From: Haemonchus contortus
Taxonomy: Eukaryota; Nematoda; Chromadorea; Rhabditida; Trichostrongylidae
Direction: 5' to 3'
DNA: 64,000 bases
Assembly: GCA_000469685.2 (NCBI GenBank)
Contig: LS997567.1
Location: 34,896,005-34,960,004 of the forward strand
Part shown: positions 1 through 12,900 of the stretch, piece after piece
Position numbering within the stretch: position 1 is the first letter of the stretch
Layout of the letters: the number at the start of each line of letters is the position of its first letter
Notes under the pieces: model-generated
What the model was told of the DNA's origin: nothing
Database searches by the model: none
Seen by the model: only the letters and a program-made list of their open reading frames with translations
Made by a program: the position numbers and the translations under genes

Positions 1-680
1 TGTAGTCACGAAGGAGTTGTTGGAATTGTTGGAGTTTTTCTGTTTTCAAAACGGACGGATTTAGTGTCGCACGATTGTAAATTGATAGGGTTTTGGGAAA
101 AGAATGGTAGTTCCTTTGCGAAATCCGCCTCGGATGGAACGTACTCGACTATTTGATTTTGGTTCGGTCATTTATCCGTATATACCGAAAAAATGGGTTT
201 CCATGGGGCGTTCATTCCCACTACCGTCGCTGTGGCTACTTGAGTATTTTTGGTAGTGCTATATGGGTGGGATTAGCAATGAATATGCGAATAGTGACTG
301 TACCCTCAGTGTTCGGGCAAGATAGAGCTTTGCCCACGAAAACACCTCTGGGTAGAGTTTCGTAAATCGTCGGAGGTAAAGAGATCCCAATACTGAGGAA
401 ACGAGGTTTTGGTTGTTTCCCCTGTGACATGGTCAGTCAACGGTTGGAGAGTCATTTCTTCAAGAAGAAGGACTGCCATTGGAAGGTTATTATTATTTGT
501 GTCCCACTTCGTGATCATGAATGGGACGGAGCTGTGATCGAACGAAACGGTTCGTTGTGGGTAATTAAATGATAAAATATCTCCGAATAGAGGAATCACG
601 TCGTTGCCAAGGATAAATGAGGGAGGGCAGACTGCGTCTGAGGCGACGAAACAAGTTATAGACAGAGTTCTGCCATTCAT
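1..680 (-). pseudogene. LTR-retroelement pol remnant (retropepsin-like)
   Basis: Reading the minus strand, 680 to 306 is open and contains FILGNDVIPLFGD followed by a YPQRTVSF-like stretch. This resembles the C-terminal half of retropepsins of LTR retrotransposons, where an LGND/LGMD-type turn precedes a short beta strand. The theme continues in another frame at 430-236 (RGVFVGKAL, then ANPTHIALPKI), which is like the linker between protease and reverse transcriptase in Ty3/gypsy-type polyproteins. The catalytic DTG and reverse transcriptase are not visible, and the unit runs off the left edge of the window. The frame change points to a decayed copy. A cellular aspartic-protease-like gene cannot be excluded. 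The family call is inference from a few motifs. Confidence 0.4.
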
Positions 681-700
681 ACTTAAGAAGGAGATTGCCT

Positions 701-776
701 CGCCTAAGAATATGATAGCAGATCCGTTAGCGGCAATTCCTTGCCGCTGTCGGATCTGCTATCATATTCTTAGGCG
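701..776. repeat. Near-perfect 76-base inverted repeat (hairpin)
   Basis: A 26-base arm (cgcctaagaatatgatagca, then gatccg) at 701-726 is repeated exactly in reverse complement at 751-776. An inner stem of AGCGGCAA/TTGCCGCT is closed by a 4-base loop. Only two bases on each side between the two stems are unpaired. No ORF depends on it. It lies just upstream, on the minus strand, of the retropepsin-like frame. Confidence 0.9.
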
Positions 777-2490
777 GGTGATATTGTGGCTTTTATAATG
801 TGAACTATGGCTTCGGAAATTATGATTAAAGCCGAGAAGGTCTATGATCGGCATATCATTGCATGAAATGGGTATGTAAACATTTGACTACTTTGAGTCT
901 TTCGTATGGACGAAACAGTTGGGAGGAAATTATGAAACTGACGTGGTCTGGACTTGGGAGCCTGTTCGGGACGCATAAGTAGTACATTAGATAAAGGAAT
1001 ATCCATTGAGGGTATTTGTATTAAAACGTTCATTGGTTCTTAACTTCGTGTAGGGTCCTCAGAGTTTCGACGTCGTGATGTTGCTCTTACAATGAGTCGA
1101 AAAATCTCTGGCTGTTGCTGAGCCAGATTTGGGCGTAGGATGATTGACTTTGCTACAAAAATAGATGGCGACAAAGGATATACCAACAGCAATAATTCTA
1201 AAGATGTAATCAAAGGTTGTGCGTACGCAGAACGATTGATAGTCTGCGATTAGTATTATCAAAGTGATAGAAGGTGATGATATGAAAATGACAGTTTAAC
1301 TAATCTGTGGAGACCCACTTTCTCTAGAATCTTTTCTTTTTGAGATCGTATAACCTGCCCAGCGCTTTCTTCTACATAGATGCGTTACTAATTGAGTGAT
1401 TTTGGATTGAAGATTTTCGAAAGTTACTCTTAGAGTTACCGATGGTTTGACGTGGTTGGTGGCAGAATACGCTAAAAAATAAGCTAAAATTTTTTCGATA
1501 AGATAAATATCTGTGGAGGTTTCGGGTAAATCTGAGTGGAATATCGGCGGCGCCTTAAAGATGATATCTTGATTAACAGAGTCGTTGGGTAAATTTAAAT
1601 GAATATTTGATACTTGGGTATAGCCTGCGGGTGATTTATTATGGTTAGTACCATCATTGTGGATTCCGAACTTTAGGTGATAACAGTCAGCCTTGGGGCT
1701 AGGTTTAATGTGGCAGATTGGAGTGTTATTCATGGAGGTGAAATCTGGTTCGAGGTTGGTGGCAATGTGGTGGGCTATGCAAACAGATATGTTTAGGGCG
1801 GATGTGTCTAGAGATGATTCTGTGATTTTTAGAATCGATGGCTTGGGCTTAGTTGGTAGGGTCGTTAAAGCTTTATAGTTGTTGGTACTAATTTTCGTCT
1901 GCCGTTTTTGAAGTTTTTGTCGTAAGAATTGAAAGAATTCCTAAGGCAGGAGTTTGTTTTCGAAAGATTGGGTTGCCCAGTTATACAGCAACTTGATTTT
2001 TTTATTAGTAAGACTAAATGTCCGCTCACTGTCAGCGGCAATGGGTGCAAATCTTTGTCGTCTGATTCTGCGGATCTATGTGAATGAACACCTGAGGGTT
2101 GTCTTGAGGATTGGTCAATATGGGTGAGTGTATCTACGAATTGGACTAACTGGGACTTGTAAAAGTGTTGTTGATTAATAGTTCGTACCACGTCTGGGTT
2201 TCGGGAGAATACGGATCGAGGGTCATAATTTCTTAATTCCGGCAGTTCTATGAATACACCATTGTCGTGGCGTTAGAATTCAAACACCAAGCACTCTTTT
2301 GGGAGGGTGGTAGTGATATACAGTAGCGCCCAAAATTGTTCAGTCAAACGCTTTCGCGCTTTTTCATTCATAAATTTTTTCTTAGTGGAGCGAATAGCGC
2401 TAAATTTTGATATGTTTAACTAAGGCATATTTTACACTATCCAACACTATTTGACTGCAAACCTGCAATATCCACATAATTAGTATAAGA
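777..2490. other. Unassigned; small open frames, probably decayed retroelement
   Basis: Minus-strand open frames at 1733-1296 (145 codons) and 2191-1865 (108 codons) show no domain I recognise. They lie upstream of the retropepsin-like frame on the same strand, where a gag-like region would be expected, but no zinc knuckle or other gag mark is visible. No confident gene, RNA or regulatory element was found here. Confidence 0.3.
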
Positions 2491-2850
2491 TGTTTATGCC
2501 GCAGCAGATTTCGCTAAAAGCAAAGTTATTGACGTCTGCAGCTATTCGAACCTTGTGTGCGTTTTTCTAATCTACTATGTTCGGCATTAGCGCTCGTACA
2601 CTTTGGACATGACGAAAAGGAAAGAAGTCCCAAAATGACCAATGTTTGTATTTCCAGTTCATTTTGAGTGCAAGCCCTTCGGAATATCTGGAACATGACC
2701 AGATTGCAGGTTAATAGTGGTAAATATTCACAATACACCCACGCTCAAAATATAAAAATTTCGCATTATTGGATCCAGTACTTAAGGAGTTACGACTGAA
2801 AAGTATGACTGAAGAAGCATTCCACCGAAGACTTTTGAGCGCTACTGTAT
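2490..2850. repeat. Dispersed repeat R, uninterrupted copy
   Basis: The block from gcagcagatttcgctaaaag (2501) to gagcgctactgtat (2850) has a clear second copy at 17239-17312 plus 18601-18877. Shared landmarks include gttattgacgtctgca, gttcggcatta, gaatatctggaacatga and aatagtggtaaatattcaca. The second copy is split by the maT transposon, so this one shows the site before insertion. Identity is roughly 85 percent by eye. I see no coding sequence or clear terminal repeats. Confidence 0.85.
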
Positions 2851-2901
2851 TTGTATACGTAGACGCCGATCGAATAGCATTAAGTATTACATGAGTGGGT
2901 G

Positions 2902-3345
2902 TTACGTATGCGATTTCCTGTATGGCTCCAATATATTGACATATGGGTGGTGAACGTGGTGGTTTGCCCCACATGACAGTACCGTGTCTATGATGGCACT
3001 GCGTATTCTACAATGTTCCACGTCTCCAAACTGTCCGGTCAGGCGACTCCCGTCAAAAGTTGCAATGTTCCCTTTTTTTTCGAAGTAGATATGAGTGGTA
3101 CTGGCGCATTTCTCCCCGAAAAACCACGGGTAAGAGTAATGGATTTGGTTATCGGAACAATATACATTGGGTGATAAGGGCTCTAGGGGAATGTTTTCAT
3201 ATTTCTTAGTTTCTGTTATATATTTGCACAGAGTTGGGTCAATTTGTGTCATAAATTTTTCGTCATTAATGACAAAGAATGATAAATGAAGATAGGGTGA
3301 TGCACATACTTTTCTGGTTGTGTTGAAACAATGATATGCTGTCAT
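2902..3345 (-). CDS. Unrecognised cysteine-rich open frame
   Basis: An open frame of 147 codons with seven cysteines, including CASP, TLCKYIT, YCSDN and EKCASTT contexts, and no obvious signal peptide or membrane segment. The cysteine spacing and beta-rich look recall the outer domains of envelope-like proteins carried by some nematode LTR elements. The similarity is impressionistic, and its position upstream of the pol-like remnant is wrong for an env gene of the same element. It may be a piece of a second element, a decayed host exon, or chance. The frame is flanked by non-coding repeat and I see no good splice sites. I do not assign a function. Confidence 0.25.
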   Translation of the reverse strand: MTAYHCFNTTRKVCASPYLHLSFFVINDEKFMTQIDPTLCKYITETKKYENIPLEPLSPNVYCSDNQIHYSYPWFFGEKCASTTHIYFEKKGNIATFDGSRLTGQFGDVEHCRIRSAIIDTVLSCGANHHVHHPYVNILEPYRKSHT

Positions 3346-3649
3346 AGAAGGAGGTTCTGTACGTTCAACCTAAACGTTAGCAACGGTTATAATAACGTCC
3401 GATACGTTAGGTGCGCTGACGCACTCTGTAGAATAAAACTCAACCGCTACAAGTAAACTGTTGTTCTCTTGTAACAATTCAAGCTGAATTATTGTACTTT
3501 GTACTCGATTATTAATCACATGTTGATGCAGATAAAGTTTTTGTTTCTGGAGACTTATGCTATACCGTAATCCGAACTCGCGTAGGTACAAGACTAAAAG
3601 TTGGCAGCTGGCGCGAGACGACCAAGTGCTAATGAGCGCAGCTGCCACT

Positions 3650-4930
3650 GGTCGCCTACATTGAGTTTCGAGTGGTCCGGTACGATAAATGATGTGCGCC
3701 GTTACTCATTAATGTCGTTTGCGAGTGAGTCGGGCATATGTTCTGCTCGGGATTAGAGTGATCAGTGATCAGGTGATCATTAATCTCGAGATGCGGAATG
3801 TCGCCACAGGATTAGTGATCTCGGTTGGAGTTTCCGAGTGACAAATGGCAGACGTTGGTGAGCTATGAATAGCTTACCGTATGCAATGATCCGCAAGAGT
3901 TGAGATTGTTGAAATCTCGAAGTGCACTAAAATAAAGAAGTCCGTTATGGTCTCATTCCTACAGAGAGTAGAAGTGGGCAATGGTACTTCTGAGTTCCGT
4001 ATAAAAGAAAGACGTAAAAAATAGCGACTGAGTCCATTGTTTTATTAGTAACGGCTGGTATAAATGCAACATTTCTATCTTACTAGACTAGATCCTAGAC
4101 TAGTAATAACTTTACTTGATGGTATAGTGACTAAGTATAAATATAAATATAATGTAACCTAGAACGCACTTGGAGCGGCAGCAAGACACACTGCTTGAAG
4201 CCGTTCGTCGAAACTTGTACTATAGTTTCGTCTTTTTTTGTTGTTTTTTTCATTTTTTTCTTACCTGGTAAAAATTCGATGTTGTTCGAACCCGAATAGA
4301 GGTGCTAGAAAAGAAGTGATGACGTTCTTAACAATTAGCAACACCTCGAGGTGACCTTATTGTGGGCTATTGATGCGGATGGGCCGTAATAAACTTAGGA
4401 ACTCGTCGCCTGGACTACATTAGTGATACTTGATCACCACATATCTCGGAGTATACTGTGCTCTGGATGCACACAGTAACTCCAACCCTAAAAATATGAA
4501 GGTAGAATGTATAGTGCCGCTACCCATTGAAAAATGGCTAGGACGCACCGAAAAAAGCGTTTTTCCGGTCAACGTCTGTTCCATTTTGTGTATATACATA
4601 TTTAAATGGACGACTTAACTGACATCGCTGCTGAAGTCCTTGTCCAGTATTGAATCCATTCCATGTCGATGTAGTTGTTTCCATTCGAACAGGCGAAGGG
4701 ATAGGGAGGGAAAGTGGTTGGTGTAAGATTTATATGTTACCATACAGAAAAATAGGGGGGGGGGGAGAGAATTCAGTTAGTATTATGCCCCCTAAATTAT
4801 AGAGGAAAAAATCTCACTGGAACCTCCATATCAGATTATAGGTTCGCGAGACCTTCATCTGATGGTGTAGCGGGAACGGGTGTTCTTCTGTGATACTATA
4901 GTCTTGCCTATATATGTTTATTACTAATAC
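3650..4930. other. No gene recognised
   Basis: AT-rich non-coding sequence with scattered TGATCA-type short palindromes near 3760-3780, a (taaatataaata)-like stretch near 4137, and an 11-base G run at about 4746-4756. No exon, RNA gene or transposon end could be supported. Confidence 0.5.
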
Positions 4931-4934
4931 AAAA

Positions 4935-5237
4935 TTATAAATAGAACAAGGGGAACGGGTCAGGACGAGGAGGCCATACGGCCAAGGCGATGTTCCACGG
5001 CAGCGGAGGAGAGCAAGTCGACCTGGCTGTCTCGAACCGGCAGCTTTTATATCGGTCTTGTGCGACGTTGCTTAAGTGATTGATGGCGAGCACATGGTGC
5101 GGCGGTAGCGAAGCGAGGTCTCGACAGTTTTCCGCACAGTCCTGGCGATTACACACAACATGAGGGTGTTCTTCGAACCTCTCTTCGGCTTGAATATCGT
5201 CATCCATAGCCTCTTTTGATTGGATGAGTTGTATCAA
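4935..5237 (-). CDS. Unrecognised 100-codon open frame
   Basis: The frame opens with MIQLIQSKEAMDDD and contains CNRQDCAENC and SCRFETARSTC segments. It is more GC-rich than its surroundings, as transposon-derived sequence often is here, but no known domain is visible and there is no paired splice site of good quality. It could be a fragment of a repeat ORF or a chance frame. Confidence 0.15.
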   Translation of the reverse strand: MIQLIQSKEAMDDDIQAEERFEEHPHVVCNRQDCAENCRDLASLPPHHVLAINHLSNVAQDRYKSCRFETARSTCSPPLPWNIALAVWPPRPDPFPLFYL

Positions 5238-5239
5238 TC

Positions 5240-6960
5240 AATCGTACAGACGTTAGCATACCCCTAAATAAGGTTTCAACACTCTATCAGTGAAGGTCAT
5301 TACTCGGCAGTTATCTCAGAAGAAACAAAAACCAAGAAGCCTGCAATAGGAATAGAAACACATATCAGTGTTCACTTGCCATTCACTAGGGTAGGGTAAC
5401 TACCGATCAATGGTCTTGGAAGAAGCATGAACGAGGAAGCATGCAGGAAAAGAGACATACATCACCAAACTATAGTCAACAGCCCGCTGATCGTAGAAAA
5501 TTACTTCTTACAATTAGTAATCACCTTAGAATAACGTGCTCGAACGCTACGCAACCGCCAATAAGCATAGTTACGAAAGAGGAAATCTCATCTGTCACCA
5601 AGGCCTTTCCACGTTGCCTCCCTAAAATAACGTGCTATAGCGCGAACCGCAACGCGACCGCTCACACGTAGGGTTCGTCTGGTTTTGTTGTTAAGTTTTT
5701 CTACAACAGAATTTCCAGCTAACCCATTTCGATTTTGAACTATTCTTTCATACTAATTTTAAGCGGCACAGATCAATTTCAGAAGGAAGTGTGTCAGAAC
5801 AACGGTTGAGTTAGTTTTTAGTTCGTTTTCTTGCCATATGCTTGTGCTGTACCTCTAAATCACTGGCACCTGGCAACATGAAGAAGTAGGTTGAAGCAAG
5901 ATCTGCTGTCGACGTGGCTTCAGGATCAGCATAGTGTAATTAGAATTAATGTAGTCCTAGGTCGCCACCAAAAGATGAAAGGCAGGAGCACACCGCTTTA
6001 CCTCACCAGACATTTATTGTCTCAAATTGGCTTTCAAATACACTGCGGTCATGAATGAATGTTGATTACCTGGCCCGTTGTTAAACGGTGTCGTGCGCTC
6101 CACTTCCCTTTTCAACCTAATAACCATGCCAGGCTTTTAGAAAATGGCATCCGATTGCATTAAGAGAAGGGCTTACAAAAAGAGTGCCATTTCATTCAAA
6201 TACCATTTAAATGGAGTTATACCATTAGATCGAAAGAAAGCATGCACGTCTTTCCCATTACTAAAGAAGAGGCCTTTTAGAATAAGTAAGGTTGTAATTG
6301 AAATTCTGTCTTTAAGTTTCTTTCAATTGATGAGCCTTTTCCGAGTCCAGTCTTGGTTTCGAACATCACTCCACTTCAGTCAAACGTTTTATGGTTGCAT
6401 ACTCTTACTGGATATGTTATTAACATTAATGTAATGTAATCGAAATCAGTGCATTGTGTATGTCCACACACTGAACCGTTGGGAAACGGTTCTAGGTTAC
6501 TGGTTGTGTGACATCTCAAAAGGAGGCACAAAAGTTCTCGAAAAAAGTTCTGTTCTAGAGAAAGTGTATCCTTGTTGCACAAAGAAACGAGCAGCTGAGT
6601 AAAATTTGAAGTGAAATGGAAATACCGTTCCGGATCCCCGTTTCTACATTCATCGGGAAAAGCTCTTCGTAAAGCTCTCCTCTTCCTACATTCGTCTCTT
6701 CTTTTCAAAATTTTCCTCCAAAGATTTCATGTAATCTCTTTTAAACAACGTATAATGCCATCTTTCCCTTTACATCCGGATATTTCATGGGTGCGGACAC
6801 TCATAACATCACTTCTTCCAATAGCAATTCAAACGAAATGTCGAAATGAAGTGCTGTTTTAGTAAACAAGCGGTCATGTAATTTCTTCTCGCAGAGTATG
6901 ACCTGAATCTAATTATAAAGCTGTGATTTACTCGCTATCTCCCTAGTGGTTGTTGTTACA
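5240..6960. other. Upstream region of the TMEM87-like gene; no gene recognised
   Basis: No supported coding exon. A small perfect stem GAACCGTT/AACGGTTC with a 4-base loop lies near 6474-6493. Several short frames exist but none shows a domain or splice support. The 3' part should hold the promoter of the gene starting at 6969, but I cannot point to a specific promoter element. Confidence 0.4.
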
Positions 6961-6968
6961 GGGTAACA
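6950..6968 (+). promoter_or_regulatory. Candidate spliced-leader acceptor before the TMEM87 start
   Basis: The sequence gttgttgttacag ends at 6961, seven bases upstream of the ATG at 6969. It is a T-rich 3' splice acceptor with no matching donor needed upstream. In nematodes an acceptor a few bases before a first ATG is the usual sign of spliced-leader trans-splicing. It also supports the chosen start codon. An ordinary upstream 5' UTR intron would look the same. Confidence 0.45.
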
Positions 6969-9900
6969 ATGTTGTTGCCGATATTTTTGTTATGGGTATC
7001 CATATCAAAAGTGTATGGAAATTTGCTGAGTGCCGGCATTCTCACTGAAACTGTTTCCCTTCGACCAAAAAATGTAGGTACATTTATGGTTGTGATTCTT
7101 TACTTATGTAAACAATTCCATTACTTTGGGAAGATGTTCAGCCTTCCTTTTCTGTCGTTTTTTCCTGTACTACAATACTTCCTACAATAGCTGGCTTAGA
7201 GCTTTTTACAATACCAAAGAGAATCAGCAGTCTTCTCTGTTTACTCATTCCAAGCCCCTCTTAAAGAGACTAGCTCGTCCTTTTCAATGTATGTATGAAG
7301 TTGGCAACTGAGTGACTGCGTGTTTTGAAGTACTTCTAGCTTCGTTACCTTCTCCAGAATTTGCTGGAGAGATAGATATAAACGGTATTCGTTGAGCTAA
7401 CAGTTGAGAAGTTTTAATACATCGCTGATGTTGATCGTTCTTTCCTATTATTTTCATACCGTGTTGACCATGAGTATGGGTTTGAGCAGTCCAGAAGGCA
7501 AATAATAACCGTTAGTTTGTATCTGCCCTGTATCGAGTTTTGGTGGTCCAAAGCCCAGCTAACAGCAAAGAAATAGCATGCTATCAGGTTAACTCAGCTA
7601 CTCCTCTGGCGTATCACAGTTTTACCATAGCTGAAGATATAAGAACAGGAAGCTGAAGTAGAAACGATTGGCATGTACAGTCGCAATACCCTTGCCGTAG
7701 TATCTGCTTTTTATTAGTAGCCCTGATCGCTCATTTCCAAAAAGTAGCAAAATAGTAAGTGTTGTTGCTAAGGTTCGGCTCTTAATTTTTTGAGTTACAG
7801 TATCAGATGATTGGCTTCGCCCAGTCTGCTTTGAATCAGACCCAAATTGAAATACGGCTGGCATGTGTGAATGAGAATGAGGATATGGATTTCCAGGTTA
7901 TTCACGAGTATTAGTTTTATTTCGCCTCATAGCATTTTCTCTAGAACCAAAAGTACATAGAGCGATTTTAGGTCCAGTATGCTCTTCGCTCATCGCCATG
8001 CGACAAGGAATTTTTCGATGCGAAAAGGGCTGAGAATTTAAAGAAGTTATTGGTGAGATAACTAAATTCTTCAAGCATTTACATTTGATTTCGATGTATG
8101 AGTGAAGGCTGCTTACTTTAACTAATCGCCGGTATCACCTGACATTCCGTTGATCATCGACGTCCTCGAGCGGGCGCCAGTAACGCCTCCATTCGTCGCT
8201 GTCACGAACCAGAGTGGTCCAGTGAATCGTCCACGCTCCAGGTATACCAGGTTCCACGTTCCCTTCGTTCAGAGCTTTCGTGAAGAAATCTGCCCATCTC
8301 GTTGGCGGCGGTCTTGGAGTTCGTTTGATGCCCCGAGGGATCCAGTCAATAACCGCCCTGGTCCAACGGTCATCACTATGTCGAATAACGTGTGCAGCCT
8401 AACTGATCTTCGATTTCTTGGCGTAATCAACGGCATCCCTGATCTTCGTTCGTTGATGGAGCACGGAACTCCGGATTCCTTTCTGCACTTGCGTCTATAG
8501 GGAAATTCCGAGCACCGTTCTTTCCAAAGCGCCTTGAACGCTGCCAGCATGCTCATCTGGCTTTCGTAGAGTCCAAGTCTCTGAGGCGTAGGTCAAAGCA
8601 GGAAGAACAGCAGTGTCAAAAAGGTGAGCGCGGAGCCGGATGTTCTTTGTTTTCTTCACTACTCCCTCGATATTCTTAAATGCTCCCCACGCGGCGCGTT
8701 TCCTTCTGCACAGCTCTGGAGCTAGGTCGTTCATCATGTTGACTTCCCGACCGAGATGTACATAGCTAGAGCAATCGGAGATAATCGTTCCGTCTAGCGT
8801 GAAGGGAGCATCAGGTACCAATCCGTTTTTCATGAAAATCGTCTTCGTTAAGTTCAGTCTCGAGCCGGTCTTTCCGCAAGCACTGTCCAACTCAGCCAGC
8901 ATTCGTTCCGCCTGCTCGATGTTCGGTGTTATGAGCACGATGTCGTCTGCGAAGCAAAGGTAATGTAAGTAGCCGCACTTGACCTTCACTCCCAAGTCTT
9001 CGCATTCCAAATGACGCATGATATCCTCGAGAGCGGCACTGAAAAGTTGGAGAAATGGTATCGCCCCGCCAGACACCTCCCTTCACGTTGACAATGACTT
9101 CCTTGTATAATGGTGGAATCCTAGTCGTGAAGTTGTCGTAGAGCTAACGAAAAACCTTATATATTGAGTAGGAACACCCTGGTTGCCCAGGGCTTCAATT
9201 ACCCCTTCTCTCTCAACGGTCAAAGGCTTCCTTCAAATCGATGAACGTATGACGTAACGGCATTTTATACTCTCGCGGTGCGTCAATGAGTCTTCTAAGA
9301 GTGTGTATATGATCGATTGTGCTGAACCCTCTCCGGAACCCTGCTTGCTCGCGTGGCTGACCTTCATCTAGTATTCTGCCAATCCTGTTCAGGACTATGC
9401 AAAGGAAAAGCTTGTAGATTACAGACAGCGGGCAGATTGGGCGATGATTGCCAATGTCATCTGGGTCTCCCTTTTTGTACAGCAACACAGTCTTGCTAGT
9501 TTTTTACGACGTGGCCACTTTGCATTCCGACAGGTGCCGCGTGAAGAGCCTAGCCAGTGTTCTGACGTTAACTGGTGGAAGACTCTCCAGGTGTTCTGGT
9601 TTGATCTTATTGGGACCGGGCGCCGTACACTTCATCATCGACGTGATGGCATGTCGTATTTTGGAAGGGAGAACCGAAGGAGCGATATATTTGTCTTGCC
9701 TAAGATGGTGGGTAAGCAGTTAGACGTGGCTGTCGAAGAGATGCGAGTAGGAGCCGTAGATGACCTTCTCCATTGCCCTTCGAGATGCAGTAACTGTTCC
9801 GTCAGGACAACGAAAGGAAGTCAACATGGTCTTGTAGTTGGTGAAACTTCGTCGGGCTTTGCGAGTGCTCTTTCCTGCCTCGGCGGCTTCGTCCATGATT

Positions 9901-12900
9901 GTTGCTCTTCTCTCTTTCCGATCTTCCTTTATCACTTCTCTGCATAGCTTCGCGAGTTCGGACGTTTGTTGATGATTGCCTGTAGCTCGCGCGATTCCAC
10001 GCCGGCGTATCAGCACGAGAGTCTTCGAAGAGAGTCATCTCTCGGCTAACTGTAGACTCTCTGCTTTCCTAGCGCTATCGTGAAGATGTTCGGCGAGCCG
10101 GTTGCATTCTTCGTCAGTGTTGTCGAATGGGATCTTTCCATTCACTCGCAAAAGAAGGGAAGTGGTCCCAATTGATGGAGGTCTTGGGGTTTCGTTTCCT
10201 AAACTTCATAGCTCTCTCCGCGCACTAAGAAGCAGAATCTATCGCGGAGGAGACCATGGTCTGATCCCTTGTAGAACTTTGGAACAACAGCGACGTCAGT
10301 CAGGCGAAATCTCTGATTGAAGAAGACGTGGTATATATCATTATGGAACTGTCCACCAGGTGACTCCCATGTCTATCGCAAAAGAGAGGGCTAGTGGAAC
10401 TGCGAGTTACCATGGATGATGTGGGTCGACATAATAAACTCGGGCAGCCTTTCACGCTGCTCATTCCATTTCATTCCATGGGTCCCAATGTGGAGCTCTT
10501 CAGCCGCTTCTAGGGCCAATCTTGGCGTAAAAATCACCGACGATGACCTTGAATAAAGTGTTGTCTTCTCTGTAGAACCTCTCCAGATCCATATAAAACG
10601 CCTTCAACTCCTCTTCTTCGCAGCTCGTTGTTGGTGCATAGCCAACGAAGATAGTTAGAGCTGGGGTTGAGCCACATCTTCTTAATCGCAAATGTCCGAT
10701 TCGAGTTGTTAAGCTTTCGTACGAATCGATGTTCATGGCCAAGTGCGCACTGACGAGGACGCCTACGCCGCCCATGCCTCTGCTGTCGCATATTCAGAGG
10801 AACAGTTCTTCTCCAGTCTCAAATACAGCGTGCAGCGCGCGATGCCTTCTCGTCTCGGTCAGTCCGATGACGTCGTATTTGATCTTCCTAGCTTGCATCA
10901 ACAGTCTTCTACACACGTTTCCGATGCAAGCATCCGTGCGTTGAAAGTACAGATCGTCATCTTAGTCGTTCTCTTTTTGGGCAGACTGTTTTGGCCCTGA
11001 GATTTTAGCAGCCTTTCCCGAGCGGTCGTACCTGACGCTACCGTATCAAGGGCTCCCTCAGGTTCAGAGGAATGAAGCCCATTTCTATTACTGTTTTTAA
11101 CGAGTAGACACCTAACGTGCAGTCTGCCAGGCTCTGACGTGGGGCTAGGTTGACTCCGGGACTTGCCAGGCTATCCTGAAGTGGAAGCGGACAAGGGGCT
11201 TTGTTTTTAGAGGCGGCCCCGAATCGCCTTCCAAATACTTCCCAGTCACTCGGATGCAAGCTTTTGGCTGAGTCGATGGGCAGGATACCAACCCCACTCA
11301 CAGACTCTCCACACACGTATGTGTGGATACGCCTGCGAGAAACAGAAGGTATATCGACCAGCACAGCAGAATCAAGGAGTCCATCCGCTGGATCCACCTG
11401 CGTCTCTGGGCAAGTACCGGTGACTTTTGCTCGGCGATTTATTCCCTCATTCGTCACCTGGGGGCGCCCTACGTAGCCTCGTCACTAACCGGCCGGGGAT
11501 CCTTCATTGGAAAAGAACCCCTAAGTGAAGGAGATCCGTAGACTTAAAGTAATATATTATAATATCAATTTGCTGCTTTCATAATATTCAACGGTAATTG
11601 AGCTTTTTTAGTCCTTCTACTTCGATGATCCAAACCACATTCCGGACAACTACGATTACGATAAAATAGTATTCTACAAATCCAAAAATCTCAACTTCTC
11701 GTGTAAGGTATGGTTATAAGTTTTTTTCTTTATTATTATTTCACTATCGTCTGACATTTCAACGCGTTCAGTGAGAGGCGTTCCTCATTTGCTTCTGTAT
11801 CAAGTTTCTCAGCTTGCACCCCTGCAATGTTTGTAAAACGTCACGATATATTTTCTTCTACTTTTTCTTGATATTACCTTATGATTAGCTTCAAATATTT
11901 AGAGTGTGTTTGATTTGTGTGCACGAGTCTTGCTCACAATCTTGAAATTTACGGGAGAATGTATTTGATATAGTTACAGCTTAAAGTTATCGTAATGTGA
12001 GTCGTTGCTCTAGGATTCCCATGGTTCCATAATTTTCTCTGAGCCAGAGCCTCATCCAATGACTGTCCAAAATGTCACAGGTTTGGTGAGTTAATAATAT
12101 TCCCGGCGGTTCTCTTCCCTTCTTCATCATTCCTATATCTTAGTTTCCATTTCGTTATAAGAGAAGTGCAGCAGGCAGTCTTGGCCCTTCGTTGTCGTGA
12201 GTTATACTTTTTGGTTCAATAGTTCATGCGAGGCATTGTGCCAGCTCAATTTCTTGTAGCTCTTGGAGCCCAGCACAGACAATACCGAGTGACGGAATAT
12301 ATTTTCTGGTCATGAAGGTGTGTCATTCTCTTTTTTTGCTTTCTTCTTGTTGAATGAAATTTCTTGTGATTAATGGGATATTTAAAGGTTATCGGAATTC
12401 GATATCCGCGAACATCTTACAGTGATGAGTATAACATCACGATCACGGTGAAGTGGAGGCAACCACATGGATTTCTTAGTGCCATCGACTATCCTTTGCT
12501 CAGGTATTTATCTTAACACATATGGAGTATATGATTGCTCACTGTCGCCTGGGTCCTGTTTGATCACGGCGCAAGTCCGGCTGTCACTTGAAAGCGAACG
12601 GGCAAGAAAGGCAGAGTGAATACATCCTTATTCTTCCTCTCTCCCATGCGTAGGCTCCATCTTACTCCGCTGCCAGTTTTAGACACTAACTGACCGAGAT
12701 CTTGCACAGGTGCGGTTCCAGGCGCATGATCTCAGCTTCAATAATCATTCTCTGTTTTTAATTCTTACGCACTCCTTCGTGCACTTATTAGGTTGGAAGG
12801 AAAGTCCTGCAACACTTTGAACATGTTTCTTCAGGAAAAATCCAAAGCCTTTTTCAAAAGTTTTCGCGCCTCATTGCTGTAGTGTTCCCGAAGGATTTCG

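Noticed and set aside
8495..9488. Host reverse transcriptase or domesticated gene
   Set aside because: Blocks are spread over several frames with an upstream RTE-type endonuclease, so this is a decayed LINE.
12014..12317. Alternative exon structure of the TMEM87 gene using donor 12081 and acceptor 12222
   Set aside because: It is in frame, but it needs a weaker donor (gtttgg) where gtgagt donors exist at 12086 and 12197. Kept only as a second choice.
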